Source: Nitrospiria bacterium (GTDB taxonomy: Bacteria > Nitrospirota > Nitrospiria > Nitrospirales > UBA8639). Taken from it: a stretch of DNA of 19,373 bases. A program made the translations under genes and the position numbers. Below the pieces are notes generated by a model. That model was not told where the DNA came from, searched no databases, and saw nothing but the letters and a program-made list of their open reading frames with translations. Shown here piece after piece: positions 7,353-16,048 of the stretch (within the stretch, counting starts at the first letter, position 1; each line of letters opens with the position of its first letter). Location of the stretch: contig JAUIKP010000008.1 of NCBI GenBank assembly GCA_030430725.1, positions 1-19,373 on the forward strand, written 5' to 3'.

Positions 7353-9074
7353 ATGCCAAGTTCCCTATCCCTTCAAAACCCGGTTGAACGTCCCCAAAAA
7401 AACCGTGGGCAAGTCTTAGCTCTAGCCCTGCTTGTGGCCACCCTGGTCTTTGTCGTGGACCTCTTCCTCCCTATGGGAGTCGCCGAAGCGGTCCCGTATG
7501 TCGCTGTGGTGCTGATTGCCCTCCGGTCTCCGGATAAAAATGATCCGTTGCGCCTGGCAGGACTTTGTACGGTGTTAGCGGTTGTCGGACATTATCTTTC
7601 GCCCCCCGGAGCCGAGCCGTGGATAGGTATGACAAATCGGTCGATTGCCTTATTTGCGATTTGGTCGACAGCTCTGTTAGCCATGCAGGTGAGAGAGTCT
7701 GACGAGGCCACTCGCGACCAGAGTTCCATGCTGTCCGGCATATTGTCGAATATGCCGGCGGTGGCATTTCGAATCGATCAGGAAGGGGTCATGCATGATT
7801 CCTTTGGTCGCGGCCTGACTCGTTTTGGGCTAAAGGAACTGACCGCCCTTGGCCGAATTCCCTTGGAACCACCTGATCGGATAAAAAACCAAATCAAACA
7901 AGGCACACTTGCCAATTCAGTGTTTTACGAAAGCAATGGAATCTTGCAGGGAAAGCCCTGGTGGTTTTTAAATTGTCTGTGCCAATTGGAAGGCGACCAA
8001 CCGGGCCTCATTGGGTTTGGTATTGATATTACTGATCGTAAGCGTGCGGAGCGACGCCTGGCATTACACGACGCCATCGCAGACATCCTGACTACCGCGA
8101 CGAGCGTTTCAGAGACATATCCCCAAATTCTCAAAGCCATTTGCCACACACTGGATTGGAGGGTGGGGATCCTCTGGCGGATGGACTATCACCGACAGGC
8201 CCTTGGAGCCGCCGCCATTTGGCCATCCGACTCTCCTCAAGCGCAAGCGATGTCAACTTCACACGCCGGTTGGGCACTCACGCCTCCTGCGGGACTGGCC
8301 GGGCAGGTGTGGGACATTCGAAACCCTCTTTGGATCAGAGACCTTGCCGACTACCCCAAAGACCCTAGGAGCCAGGCGGCCCTGGAAGTAGGACTTCACG
8401 CCGGTTTCGCCATTCCCATTTGCCTAGCCGGCAATACGAGAGCGGTTCTCGAATTTTTCTCTCCATACCCTGAAGAAGCGGATGATATGTTGCTTCAACG
8501 GCTTTCGAATATCGGTTTTCAAATCGGCCAATGCATCGAACGGGAACATAAGGAACGTCGACTGGCCACGCATCACAGTTTAACCAATGTGCTCGCCGAA
8601 TCAGCTGGAATGACGCAGGCGGCTTCCCCTATTCTGGAAGCCATTGGTGACAATTTAGGATGGGATCTCGGAGCTATTTGGACACTGGACTCCTCACAAC
8701 AGGTATTGCGTTGCCTTAATGTCTGGCACTCCCCTCACTTAAACCTCGATGCCTTTCGTCAGGCCTCACAAGCGATAACGTTTGCACGAGGAGTGGGATT
8801 ACCCGGTCGGGTTTGGAAAAGTGGCAAACCGTCATGGATCACCGATGTAGTGTCCGACCCGAATTTTCCGCGCGCGGCCGCTGCCGCACAAGAGGGTCTC
8901 CATTCCGGATTCGCCTTCCCCATGAAATCGGGGACCGAAATTGTTGGCGTCATCGAATTTTTTCACAGGGATATTCAAAAGCCCGACAAAGAACTATTGG
9001 ACATGTTTGCATCCATTGGTCTTCAAATTGGCCAATTCATCCAGCGGACCGCAAAGCAAAGTCTAAACGGATAA
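7353..9074 (+). CDS. Membrane-anchored PAS-GAF-GAF sensor without output domain
   Basis: I give the ATG at 7353 (573 aa) because it leaves a short tail before the first membrane helix. The frame extends to an ATG at 7296, and neither start has a Shine-Dalgarno. The N-terminus has about three membrane segments (ALALLVATLVFVVDLFLPMG, VPYVAVVLIAL, a third around IALFAIWSTALLAM), of the kind found in bacterial sensor kinases. A PAS-like domain follows (about 123-235: MPAVAFRIDQEGVMHDS, ending GFGIDITDRKRAERRL), then two tandem GAF domains (about 237-399 and 408-566). The GAF domains resemble each other: GLAGQVWD/GLPGRVWKSG, GLHAGFAIP/GLHSGFAFP and VLEFFSP/VIEFFHRD. The protein ends right after GAF2; no HisKA, HATPase, GGDEF, EAL or DNA-binding segment is present. 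The next 123 bp hold no coding continuation in any frame that looks like an output domain. It may signal through a partner or be a truncated kinase. The BicA-like gene follows on the same strand. Confidence 0.8.
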   Translation: MPSSLSLQNPVERPQKNRGQVLALALLVATLVFVVDLFLPMGVAEAVPYVAVVLIALRSPDKNDPLRLAGLCTVLAVVGHYLSPPGAEPWIGMTNRSIALFAIWSTALLAMQVRESDEATRDQSSMLSGILSNMPAVAFRIDQEGVMHDSFGRGLTRFGLKELTALGRIPLEPPDRIKNQIKQGTLANSVFYESNGILQGKPWWFLNCLCQLEGDQPGLIGFGIDITDRKRAERRLALHDAIADILTTATSVSETYPQILKAICHTLDWRVGILWRMDYHRQALGAAAIWPSDSPQAQAMSTSHAGWALTPPAGLAGQVWDIRNPLWIRDLADYPKDPRSQAALEVGLHAGFAIPICLAGNTRAVLEFFSPYPEEADDMLLQRLSNIGFQIGQCIEREHKERRLATHHSLTNVLAESAGMTQAASPILEAIGDNLGWDLGAIWTLDSSQQVLRCLNVWHSPHLNLDAFRQASQAITFARGVGLPGRVWKSGKPSWITDVVSDPNFPRAAAAAQEGLHSGFAFPMKSGTEIVGVIEFFHRDIQKPDKELLDMFASIGLQIGQFIQRTAKQSLNG

Positions 9075-9197
9075 TCGATGATCCTGTGCATCAAGGTTCC
9101 GCCCAAGTTCCTGGTAAACAACGACATGTACGCGACGTATCTTCTCCTGGTAGCATCTGTGACCTTCCATCGGAATCTACTGCCTTTCTCCTAAAAA

Positions 9198-10907
9198 ATG
9201 ACTGCTACATTTCCAGTGCTTTCATGGGTTCATGGCCTTCATTTTAATAACATACGGGGAGACCTGTATGGGGGATTAGTGGCAGCAGTCGTCGCGTTGC
9301 CGCTAGCCTTGGCCTTTGGAGTGACATCGGGACTCGGGGCCATTGCCGGTCTGTATGGAGCTATTTTTGTAGGATTTTTTGCTGCCCTGTTCGGTGGAAC
9401 TCCTGCACAGGCCTCAGGACCGACCGGTCCGATGACTGTGGTGATGGCCGGCATCATCCTGAACTTTGCCGATGAACCGGCAGTGGCATTTACGGCCGTC
9501 ATCCTCGGCGGGGTATTTCAAGTCTTATTTGGACTGATGGGATTTGGTCGTTATATCACTTTGGTCCCCTATCCTGTCATTTCAGGATTCATGAGCGGCA
9601 TCGGAGGAATTATTCTTATTCTTCAGGTCGCCCCCTTTCTCGGCTTGGAACCGAAGTCCAAAGTCGTGGACAACCTCATGGCAATGCCTGAATACCTCTC
9701 GTCGTTTTCTTTCTCCGCAATCTTGGTAGGTTCTCTCACATTGGCCATTGTCTACCTCACTCCTCCCTCTATCGGCAAACGTCTTCCCCCAGTGTTGTTG
9801 GCTCTCATCGTTGGAACGATCGTTGCTGAGATATTCTTTCCAACCCTTCCGGTTATCGGAGACATTCCGACAGGATTCCCCACATTGATTTGGCCAACCA
9901 TGCATACCGATGCTCTTGTCATGATGATCGAAGAAGCCCTTGTTCTGGCATTATTGGGAACGATTGATAGCCTGCTGACTTCTCTCGTGTGTGACAACAT
10001 GACACGGACCCAACATGACTCCAACCGGGAATTGATCGGCCAGGGTATTGGCAATATGGCTGCGGGGTTTTTTGGAGGCCTTCCCGGAGCCGGGGCCACC
10101 ATGCGATCCGTAGCAAACATTCGAACCGGAGGCCGCACGCCTCTCTCTGGCATGTTTATGGCCGTCGTCCTTCTAGGCACTCTGCTTGGATTAGGCCCTT
10201 TTGCCGAAAAAATTCCACTTGCGGTTCTTGCAGGTCTCCTTGTCAAAGTTGGATTTGATATTATTGATTGGCGATTTTTGAAGCATATGGTACAAGCTCC
10301 ACGAACCGAGGTTCTGGTGATGATTGTAGTCTTATTGGTCACTGTTTTAGTCGACCTCATCACGGCGGTGGGAATTGGCGTGGTACTGGCCAGCGTGATG
10401 TTCGTAAAGCGAATGTCTGATCTGGAACTTGAAAATCTCAGTCTGATCACGGGTACCTCGCTAGAAACACCGCTGTCAAAAGAGGAACAACGCATTCTGA
10501 GCCGAAACTCCGAACGCATTATCTTGATTCATGTGAATGGGCCGATGAGCTTCGGATCCGCTAAAGATATGGTTCGTCGATTAGAATCTGTGAAAAATTT
10601 CAATATCTTTTCCAGCGTGGTTCTCGATCTCACATCGGTGCCTTCCATCGACGGAACCGCTGCATTAGCCATCGAGGACATGGTGGCGATGGTGAAAACC
10701 CATCAGCAGCAGGTCTTCTTCGTGGGTATGCGTCCGGGGGTCGCTCGAGTCCTCAAAGGACTCGGGGTGCTCGATCAGGTCCCACCTGAACATCGATACC
10801 CTTTTCGATTGGATGCGTTACGCCACGCAGCCCATATTGGCGGATCGACCCATCCGTACGATGTTCCTCCCACAGAAGTGCAATCTGAACACCGAGAATC
10901 CTCATGA
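9198..10907 (+). CDS. bicA: BicA-like SulP-STAS sodium-dependent bicarbonate transporter
   Basis: This 569-aa SulP (SLC26) family anion transporter is strikingly close to cyanobacterial BicA along its whole length. Shared stretches include FNNIRGDLYGGLVAA, ALPLALAFG, GPTGPMTVV (75-82), YPVISGFMSGIGGIIL, GTIDSLLTS (254-262), NRELIGQGIGNMAAGFFGGL, GAGATM (297-302) and KVGFDIIDWRFLK. Asp257, Thr261 and Gly299-Ala300-Thr301 line up with the residues reported to coordinate Na+ in BicA, and the PTGP motif lies in the anion site. A cytoplasmic STAS domain occupies about 440-545 (LDLTSVPSIDGTAALAIED); a Thr sits where a phosphorylatable Ser is found in anti-sigma antagonists. The likely role is low-affinity, high-flux Na+/HCO3- symport at the inner membrane. 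Sulfate transport cannot be excluded from sequence alone. No Shine-Dalgarno is visible before the ATG. nhaB follows 199 bp downstream on the same strand. Confidence 0.88.
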   Translation: MTATFPVLSWVHGLHFNNIRGDLYGGLVAAVVALPLALAFGVTSGLGAIAGLYGAIFVGFFAALFGGTPAQASGPTGPMTVVMAGIILNFADEPAVAFTAVILGGVFQVLFGLMGFGRYITLVPYPVISGFMSGIGGIILILQVAPFLGLEPKSKVVDNLMAMPEYLSSFSFSAILVGSLTLAIVYLTPPSIGKRLPPVLLALIVGTIVAEIFFPTLPVIGDIPTGFPTLIWPTMHTDALVMMIEEALVLALLGTIDSLLTSLVCDNMTRTQHDSNRELIGQGIGNMAAGFFGGLPGAGATMRSVANIRTGGRTPLSGMFMAVVLLGTLLGLGPFAEKIPLAVLAGLLVKVGFDIIDWRFLKHMVQAPRTEVLVMIVVLLVTVLVDLITAVGIGVVLASVMFVKRMSDLELENLSLITGTSLETPLSKEEQRILSRNSERIILIHVNGPMSFGSAKDMVRRLESVKNFNIFSSVVLDLTSVPSIDGTAALAIEDMVAMVKTHQQQVFFVGMRPGVARVLKGLGVLDQVPPEHRYPFRLDALRHAAHIGGSTHPYDVPPTEVQSEHRESS

Positions 10908-10932
10908 GGTCTATTAATTAACAAGGTAGCTT

Positions 10933-10950
10933 CCCCTGATTTTGAAGGGG
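10933..10950 (+). terminator. Weak hairpin after the bicarbonate transporter gene
   Basis: CCCCT (10933-10937) and AGGGG (10946-10950) pair across an 8-nt loop, about 25 bp after the transporter stop codon. There is no T-tract after it, so read-through into nhaB is likely. Confidence 0.3.
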
Positions 10951-10960
10951 CATTCGTAGG

Positions 10961-11087
10961 GTAAGCTGAGGAACTCCTTACGACTTGCACCACCTGAAAG
11001 GTCCCGATCCGAGAAAGATCCCAATCGACGTAATAACCATAGCGGTATTAATTTAATCAGTCAGACTCCATCTGGGACCACTGGTCC
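10961..11087 (+). promoter_or_regulatory. Possible structured leader upstream of nhaB
   Basis: Several small stems lie in a row before nhaB. At 10961-10981 GTAAG pairs with CTTAC, enclosing GAG-GAA-CTC as a stacked inner stem with a two-base bulge. ACCT/AGGT flank a short loop near 10992-11000. GGACC (11075-11079) and GGTCC (11083-11087) form a tight hairpin 19 bp before the nhaB ATG. AAAGG at 11089-11093 is the only ribosome-binding-like site and is rather far (13 nt) from the start. I cannot match this to a known riboswitch. Confidence 0.25.
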
Positions 11088-11106
11088 GAAAGGTTACCCA
11101 ACTGAA

Positions 11107-12699
11107 ATGAAGACGACCGTTCCACAAGCGCTCATACAGAATTTCCTGAACCACACTCCAACCTGGTACAAGCTGACCATTCTGGGATTCTTAATCCTCA
11201 ATCCCATTTTGTTGATGAGCATTGGGTCTTTTTACACCGGATGGGTACTCATCCTGGAATTTATTTTTACGCTGGCACTGGCTCTCAAAAGTTATCCTCT
11301 ACAACCCGGTGGCTTGCTCGCACTTGAGGCCGTTCTATTGGGCATGACGACCCCCGCGACGGTCTATCATGAAGCACTCAATAATTTCCAAGTGATTCTG
11401 TTATTGATTTTCATGGTGGCCGGAATCTACTTCATGAAAGATTTGCTGTTGTTTCTGTTTACAAAAATTTTATTGGGCGTCCGTTCAAAAATGTTGTTGG
11501 GACTCTTGTTTTCTATCATGGGTGCCTTTCTATCGGCTTTCCTCGATGCCTTGACCGTCACGGCGGTCATCATAGCCGTCGCGTTGGGTTTCTATAACAT
11601 TTACCACCGCGTTGCCTCTGGCAAGTCGTCTCAAACCTCCCATGATTCGACAAGCGATCATGAAATCGACGCACTTCACAGGGAAAATTTAGACAATTTT
11701 CGAGGCTTTCTTCGCAATTTATTAATGCACGGAGCCGTTGGGACGGCATTGGGAGGAGTCTGTACTCTCGTGGGGGAACCCCAAAATTTATTGATTGCGG
11801 ACAAAGCGGGCTGGGAATTTATGGAGTTTTTCTTGCGCATGGCCCCCATCACCCTTCCGGTCTTGGCCACGGGATTGATCACCTGCATGATCGTCGAGAA
11901 ATTACGATGGTTTGATTATGGCTTTCAACTCCCGGATTCGGTTCGTCTCATTTTGGTAGATTTCGAAACCGAACAACAGAAACGACGGGATTCCGGGGAC
12001 ACCGCAAAGCTTATCATTCAAGCGATTGCCGGCATGTGGCTGATTGTTGCCTTAGCCTTTCACCTCGCGGAGGTCGGAATCATCGGACTCTCGGTGATCG
12101 TGTTTATTACCGCCTTCAACGGGATTATCGAAGAGCATCAACTTGGAGAGGCTTTTAAGGAAGCGCTTCCCTTTACGGCGCTCCTTGTTGTCTTTTTCGC
12201 CATTGTAGCCGTTATCCAGGACCAGAACCTGTTTTCCGGCATCATTGGGTATGGGTTGAGTTTGGAAGGATCGTATCAAATCGGCATGTTTTACCTGGCC
12301 AATGGCCTTCTGTCCGCCATCAGCGACAACGTCTTTGTTGCGACGGTTTACATCCAGGAAGTGCTCCGTGCCTTTCATGCGGGCACCATTACCCGCGATC
12401 AGTTTGATCTTTTAGCGGTTGCCATTAATACCGGCACCAATATCCCAAGTGTGGCCACCCCAAACGGACAAGCCGCATTTTTGTTTTTATTAACCTCCTC
12501 ACTAGCTCCGGTAATCCGCTTATCCTATGGGAAAATGGTGTGGATGGCGCTTCCCTATACCTTGACCATGGCGAATGTCGGCCTGTTTGCCGTGTATTTT
12601 TTCTTAGATCCGGCGACGACATTTCTATACGATACTGGATTCATCCACCATCATAGCTTGACTGGCTCGGGCAATCCCACAGAACCGCTAGGACATTAA
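11107..12699 (+). CDS. nhaB: Na+/H+ antiporter NhaB
   Basis: This 530-aa inner-membrane antiporter exports Na+ in exchange for H+, helping in sodium and pH homeostasis. Similarity to enterobacterial NhaB is obvious over nearly the full length: [121 protein letters not shown] and [20 protein letters not shown]. Length matches the family (about 510-530 aa). A hydrophilic loop near residues 175-195 differs from E. coli, as is usual. It sits downstream of the BicA-like gene on the same strand, which suggests it extrudes the sodium that enters with bicarbonate. NhaB is best known from gammaproteobacteria, so transfer into this lineage in the past is possible. Codon use does not look unlike its neighbours. 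Confidence 0.95.
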   Translation: MKTTVPQALIQNFLNHTPTWYKLTILGFLILNPILLMSIGSFYTGWVLILEFIFTLALALKSYPLQPGGLLALEAVLLGMTTPATVYHEALNNFQVILLLIFMVAGIYFMKDLLLFLFTKILLGVRSKMLLGLLFSIMGAFLSAFLDALTVTAVIIAVALGFYNIYHRVASGKSSQTSHDSTSDHEIDALHRENLDNFRGFLRNLLMHGAVGTALGGVCTLVGEPQNLLIADKAGWEFMEFFLRMAPITLPVLATGLITCMIVEKLRWFDYGFQLPDSVRLILVDFETEQQKRRDSGDTAKLIIQAIAGMWLIVALAFHLAEVGIIGLSVIVFITAFNGIIEEHQLGEAFKEALPFTALLVVFFAIVAVIQDQNLFSGIIGYGLSLEGSYQIGMFYLANGLLSAISDNVFVATVYIQEVLRAFHAGTITRDQFDLLAVAINTGTNIPSVATPNGQAAFLFLLTSSLAPVIRLSYGKMVWMALPYTLTMANVGLFAVYFFLDPATTFLYDTGFIHHHSLTGSGNPTEPLGH

Positions 12700-12728
12700 T
12701 GGTTGCAGAAATCAGATAGAAACTAAGA

Positions 12729-12748
12729 GAGAGGAAACAGCACCTCTC
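12729..12748. terminator. Stem-loop after nhaB
   Basis: GAGAGG (12729-12734) and CCTCTC (12743-12748) form a 6-bp stem with an 8-nt loop, 30 bp past the nhaB stop and in the gap between convergent genes. No clear T-tract follows, so it is a moderate candidate. Confidence 0.4.
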
Positions 12749-12816
12749 CAGGAAAATTGACTCATGGCTGGATGTAGGAGGGAATTTGAATAGTAAAGAC
12801 TCAGAAATTCACCTCT

Positions 12817-12842
12817 GAAGCCCTACCGCTTACTGTAGCTTC
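12817..12842 (-). terminator. Stem-loop after the OmpA-family gene
   Basis: Just past the stop of the minus-strand OmpA gene, GAAG (12817-12820) pairs with CTTC (12839-12842) and CTAC (12823-12826) pairs with GTAG (12835-12838), with a two-base bulge and an 8-nt loop. It is placed where a terminator is expected but has no T-run. Confidence 0.35.
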
Positions 12843-12851
12843 CGCCTCTGA

Positions 12852-13931
12852 TTACCGGGCCAGTGTCGCAACAGCTTCCTTTTCCTGGATGACTCGATCA
12901 GGATAGAGGACTATTTCTACCCGGCGATTTTGGGCTCTGCCCTCCTCGGTCTCATTAGTCATGACCGGTCGCTTATCGGCATATCCGGTGGCTGAAAATT
13001 GCTTTGGATCCATTCCCGTTTGCTCAATCAGATACCGCAAGACTGTGGTGGCCCGTGCGGTTGAAAGTTCCCAATTCGTCGGATACTGTTTTTGCAGCCG
13101 GCCATAAATCCGGTGGCTGTCCGTGTGGCCTTCGACTTGGATATTTTTCCCCGGCAAGGTCGCTAACACCTGGCCCACCTGTTTCATAATCTCGAGCCCT
13201 AGGGGAGTCAAATCCGCCTCACCGGAATCAAACAGGACTTGCCCCAACATGGTCAGGACTAATCGGTCATGGTGTTGAGTTACCACCAGACTTTTGCCAA
13301 ATTTATCTTCAAGCGCCTTGGTAATGCGATCGATCTCTTCACCGACTGTGAGCACTTCATACTTGACCTTTGCCAATTGCGCTTCCTGCGCTTCCCGAGC
13401 TTTTCGGACCAATTCCAATTCATGTTTTAAATGCTCTACCTCTTTGAGCCTGGCTTCCAATGCCGAAAGCTCGTTTTCCAAGAGACCATTCTGTTCACGA
13501 AGGTGGGACATCTGGCTGATTTGCCCGTTTAAACCGGATCTGACCTTTGCGAGGGCGGCTGCCAAATCATGAAAATCCACCGGCTCTCCTCCAAAAAGAG
13601 GGTCGGTCAGAGAAACGGTTCCTTCCGCATTTCCGAGTTTTCGAATTTGCGTATACAGTGCTTCGACTTCTTGTTGAACCGCGGCTAATTGTTCTTCCTT
13701 CATTTGGTCTTGCACTTCAACGGTATGCTCGAGGGCCGTCTTCGTTTCTTGAAGCTGCATGACTTCAATTTGCTTCTCTTCAACAGCCTGCTGCAATCGT
13801 TCGAGTTCCGCTATCGTGGACTCTTGGCTTTGTTCGTATTCCTGCAAAGCACGTTCATGTGATTGTTGACTCACACACCCGACCACAACCATACACGCCA
13901 TTGCCACAAGTAAAGTGTTGCCCAGTTTCAT
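12852..13931 (-). CDS. Coiled-coil OmpA-family outer-membrane lipoprotein
   Basis: This 359-aa lipoprotein is predicted to be tethered to the outer membrane and to bind peptidoglycan. The ATG at 13931 is chosen because AAGGAG precedes it at good spacing and it opens a clear lipoprotein signal (MKLGNTLLVAMACMVVVGC, Cys19). The frame is open up to 14165, but that extension has no signal and looks non-coding. Residues 22-100 and 130-210 are long charged coiled coils rich in Glu, Gln and Leu, split by a non-helical patch (SLTDPLFGGEPVDFHD). The C-terminal OmpA/MotB domain (about 222-345) has VLFDSGEADLTPLG, IQVEGHTDSHRI, ELSTARATTVLRYLIE, and GRAQNRRVEIVLYP, containing the Asp271 and Arg293 expected to grip diaminopimelate. 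It resembles Pal/YiaD-type envelope proteins. It shares the strand of the antiporter genes but lies 474 bp beyond nuoM, so it is probably its own transcription unit. Confidence 0.87.
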   Translation of the reverse strand: MKLGNTLLVAMACMVVVGCVSQQSHERALQEYEQSQESTIAELERLQQAVEEKQIEVMQLQETKTALEHTVEVQDQMKEEQLAAVQQEVEALYTQIRKLGNAEGTVSLTDPLFGGEPVDFHDLAAALAKVRSGLNGQISQMSHLREQNGLLENELSALEARLKEVEHLKHELELVRKAREAQEAQLAKVKYEVLTVGEEIDRITKALEDKFGKSLVVTQHHDRLVLTMLGQVLFDSGEADLTPLGLEIMKQVGQVLATLPGKNIQVEGHTDSHRIYGRLQKQYPTNWELSTARATTVLRYLIEQTGMDPKQFSATGYADKRPVMTNETEEGRAQNRRVEIVLYPDRVIQEKEAVATLAR

Positions 13932-14405
13932 TGTGCTTGCTCCTTCCCCTTCACCGACTCTTTTCCCCCCAGGTTCTCTGCTATCAATGACACCTGAGAA
14001 TTCAAGACTGGTTGGTAACTTTGGGCCTAAATGGTTTCGAGCCACTCTTCCGGGTGCCATCTTCATCCTTCCGGAGTGCCCGGAAGATTCGTCTACCACC
14101 AAAAGAGCAGAGAAGATTATTGTCGGCATTCTGGATAGGACACTTGAGAAAACCAACAGGAACAAGGAGAAAGTTGCTCAAAGTGGTCAGAATGGCCGGT
14201 CAATATATCCCAATGAGATCAAATGAGACGGTTTCAATTCACAGGGGATAAATAGGGAAAGATAAAAAGGGGGGAATATGGGCACGAAGAGGATTGGCCT
14301 ATGGAAGAGACTTGATCGTCATCACTCGTTCTCACCAACCCAGAGATCTCTCAGAATAGGGCCTTCAGGAGGTCGACTTTGTCCCTGCTGCTGCAGCCTC
14401 GTCGT
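13932..14405. other. Gene-free spacer between nuoM and the OmpA-family gene
   Basis: These 474 bp contain the upstream region of the minus-strand OmpA gene and the tail after nuoM. I see no credible gene. Notable items are the strong nested inverted repeat at 14046-14087 (listed separately), a 10-bp palindrome AGAGATCTCT at 14342-14351, and a run of AAAAAGGGGGG near 14257-14270. On the minus strand the last of these reads as C then T runs, but with no stem before it. I could not pick out a convincing promoter. Confidence 0.45.
14046..14087 (-). repeat. Nested inverted repeats with two mutually exclusive pairings
   Basis: TCTTCCGGG (14046-14054) is the exact reverse complement of CCCGGAAGA (14079-14087). 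The latter can instead pair locally: CTTCCGG (14068-14074) with CCGGAAG (14080-14086) across a 5-nt loop. In the minus-strand transcript toward the OmpA gene, one segment can therefore form either a compact 7-bp hairpin or a longer-range 9-bp stem. No T-tract follows either form. It lies about 115 nt upstream of the OmpA start and could be a regulatory leader, a protein-binding site, or a dispersed palindromic repeat. Confidence 0.55.
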
Positions 14406-15914
14406 TTACCGAAGCACCACCTCGTGAACCATGCCGACCTGATATTGAGCCATATGCTGAACCAAATTCGTGACACTGGAATCCATCATTTCCATAAGCG
14501 GTGACGGGTACAAGCCGATCCCCAAGATTAAAACCGCAAGAGGGATTACCGTGGCCAGCTCTCGCATACTCAGATCCGGTAGTTGCGCAATGGTCGAATT
14601 TTTGGGTTGCCCCAACACCACCCGTTGGAGCATCCAGAGCATATACGCCGCCGCGAGGACAATGCCCCCCATGGACAACAACACCATCATGTAGCTTTGA
14701 AAAGATGTTCCGACAAGAACCAAAAATTCTCCAATAAAATTGCACGTCCCAGGGAGTCCGAAGGATGCCACGGAAAACAGACAAAAAAGTGCCACAAACC
14801 GAGGCATCGATTTTTGTAATCCTCCGTAATCCTGAATCGACCGGCTATGAGTCCGATCATACAATTGGCCGACAGCCAAAAAGAGGGCTCCGGTGGTTAT
14901 TCCATGATTCACCATCTGCAAGATGGCTCCTTGAATACCATGATTATTGAACACGAAAATTCCCAATGTTACGAATCCCATATGCGAAATGGACGAATAC
15001 GCCACCAGCTTCTTCAGGTCCGACTGGGCCAAGGCCATATACCCCCCATACACAATAGCCGCCACGGATAACCACAAGATAAACGGAGCAAAGGTCACGG
15101 AGGCTTCAGGAAACATAGGGAGACAAAATCGTAGGAATCCATATCCACCCATTTTCAAGAGTACGCCTGCCAACAGAACGCTTCCCGCCGTGGGAGCTTC
15201 GGAATGGGCATCCGGGAGCCATGTGTGAAACGGCAACATGGGTAATTTAATGGCAAAAGCCATGAAAAACGCCAGAAAAATCCAAAACTGGGCGTCAGGA
15301 GAATACGTGTTCTCTGCCAACGCTAAAATATCGAATGTCCGCCCCCCTTCCACGTACAATCCGAGTATCGCCAAGAGTAAGATTAGGCTACCTGACAAAC
15401 TGTAGAGAACGAATTTGATGCCAGCCGCTATGCGTTGGGGCCCCCCCCACAGAATAATCATAAAATACATAGGAATCATCGTGACTTCCCACAACATGAA
15501 AAACAAAAACAGGTCTAGAGCGGTAAACACCACAATCATGGCCCCTTCCACCAACAAAATCATGGCCATAAATGAGCGTACACGAGTGGTAATTGACTTC
15601 CAGGAGCATAGGACGCAAAAGGGACAAAGCAGGGTCGTGAGTAAAATCAGGAGAAGACTAATGCCATCCACCCCGACAGCATATTGAATATTAAAGGTCG
15701 GCATCCATGCCATCCGCTCCACGAATTGCATGCCTTGAGTGGAGAAATCAAATTCTCTCAAAAGCACGAGTGCAAGAACACCATCCCCCAGCGTACACCC
15801 TAGAGCCACGCGTCGAATCCATTCCTGATTCTGTATACAAGCGATAATCCCAATGCCTAAAAACGGCATCGCAATCATGATACTCAAAAGATGTTCCGTG
15901 AAGATTGTGTTCAT
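14406..15914 (-). CDS. nuoM: NuoM-type proton-pumping subunit
   Basis: This 502-aa polytopic membrane protein belongs to the complex I antiporter-like family and looks like a true NuoM (chain 4), not just an Mrp subunit. The residues lining the proton path are in place: Glu143 in LLWEVTMIPMYFMI (TM5), Lys223 in AFAIKLPMLPFHTWLPDAH (TM7), Lys254 in GVLLKMGGYGFLRF (TM8) and Glu396 in NFIGEFLVL (TM12). It also has the NuoM-specific WLPDAHSEAPTAGSVLLAG and YSSISHMGFVTLGIF. AAGGGGAG lies just before the ATG, making this a firm start. It follows the NuoL-like gene after 134 bp on the same strand and ends the antiporter block. No nuoA-K or NADH-input genes are in the window, so it may belong to a complex I-type pump or an Mrp-like assembly lying partly beyond the right edge. 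Confidence 0.92.
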   Translation of the reverse strand: MNTIFTEHLLSIMIAMPFLGIGIIACIQNQEWIRRVALGCTLGDGVLALVLLREFDFSTQGMQFVERMAWMPTFNIQYAVGVDGISLLLILLTTLLCPFCVLCSWKSITTRVRSFMAMILLVEGAMIVVFTALDLFLFFMLWEVTMIPMYFMIILWGGPQRIAAGIKFVLYSLSGSLILLLAILGLYVEGGRTFDILALAENTYSPDAQFWIFLAFFMAFAIKLPMLPFHTWLPDAHSEAPTAGSVLLAGVLLKMGGYGFLRFCLPMFPEASVTFAPFILWLSVAAIVYGGYMALAQSDLKKLVAYSSISHMGFVTLGIFVFNNHGIQGAILQMVNHGITTGALFLAVGQLYDRTHSRSIQDYGGLQKSMPRFVALFCLFSVASFGLPGTCNFIGEFLVLVGTSFQSYMMVLLSMGGIVLAAAYMLWMLQRVVLGQPKNSTIAQLPDLSMRELATVIPLAVLILGIGLYPSPLMEMMDSSVTNLVQHMAQYQVGMVHEVVLR

Positions 15915-16048
15915 AGTCTCCCCTTCATGACATGCCGATCATGGCACATCCAGGACATGAAAGACGCCCTCTCGTTTTTCACGCACCCCGAGTTGAAACT
16001 TCAGTGTCGTGTTCGTTCCCCTTGATCACTGACACACTATTTGCAGAG

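Noticed and set aside
7003..7359. Minus-strand frame of up to 118 residues (or 73 from an ATG at 7224) across the divergent intergenic region
   Set aside because: It overlaps the start of the better-supported minus-strand gene by about 60 bp and contains the inverted repeat and terminator-like hairpin. Although the Glu-rich middle looks passable, no family or ribosome-binding site supports it.
9075..9197. Frameshifted kinase or cyclase remnant after the sensor gene
   Set aside because: No H-box, N-box, GGDEF or EAL-like residues appear in any frame of this 123-bp gap.
9752..10519. Long (255-residue) frame antisense to the BicA-like gene
   Set aside because: Its Arg/Thr/Pro/Ser-heavy composition is typical of the antisense shadow of a membrane-protein gene, and the sense gene is unambiguous.
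13932..14165. N-terminal extension of the OmpA-family protein to an upstream start
   Set aside because: The added 78 residues have no signal and no pattern, while the ATG at 13931 has a good Shine-Dalgarno and opens directly into a lipoprotein signal peptide.
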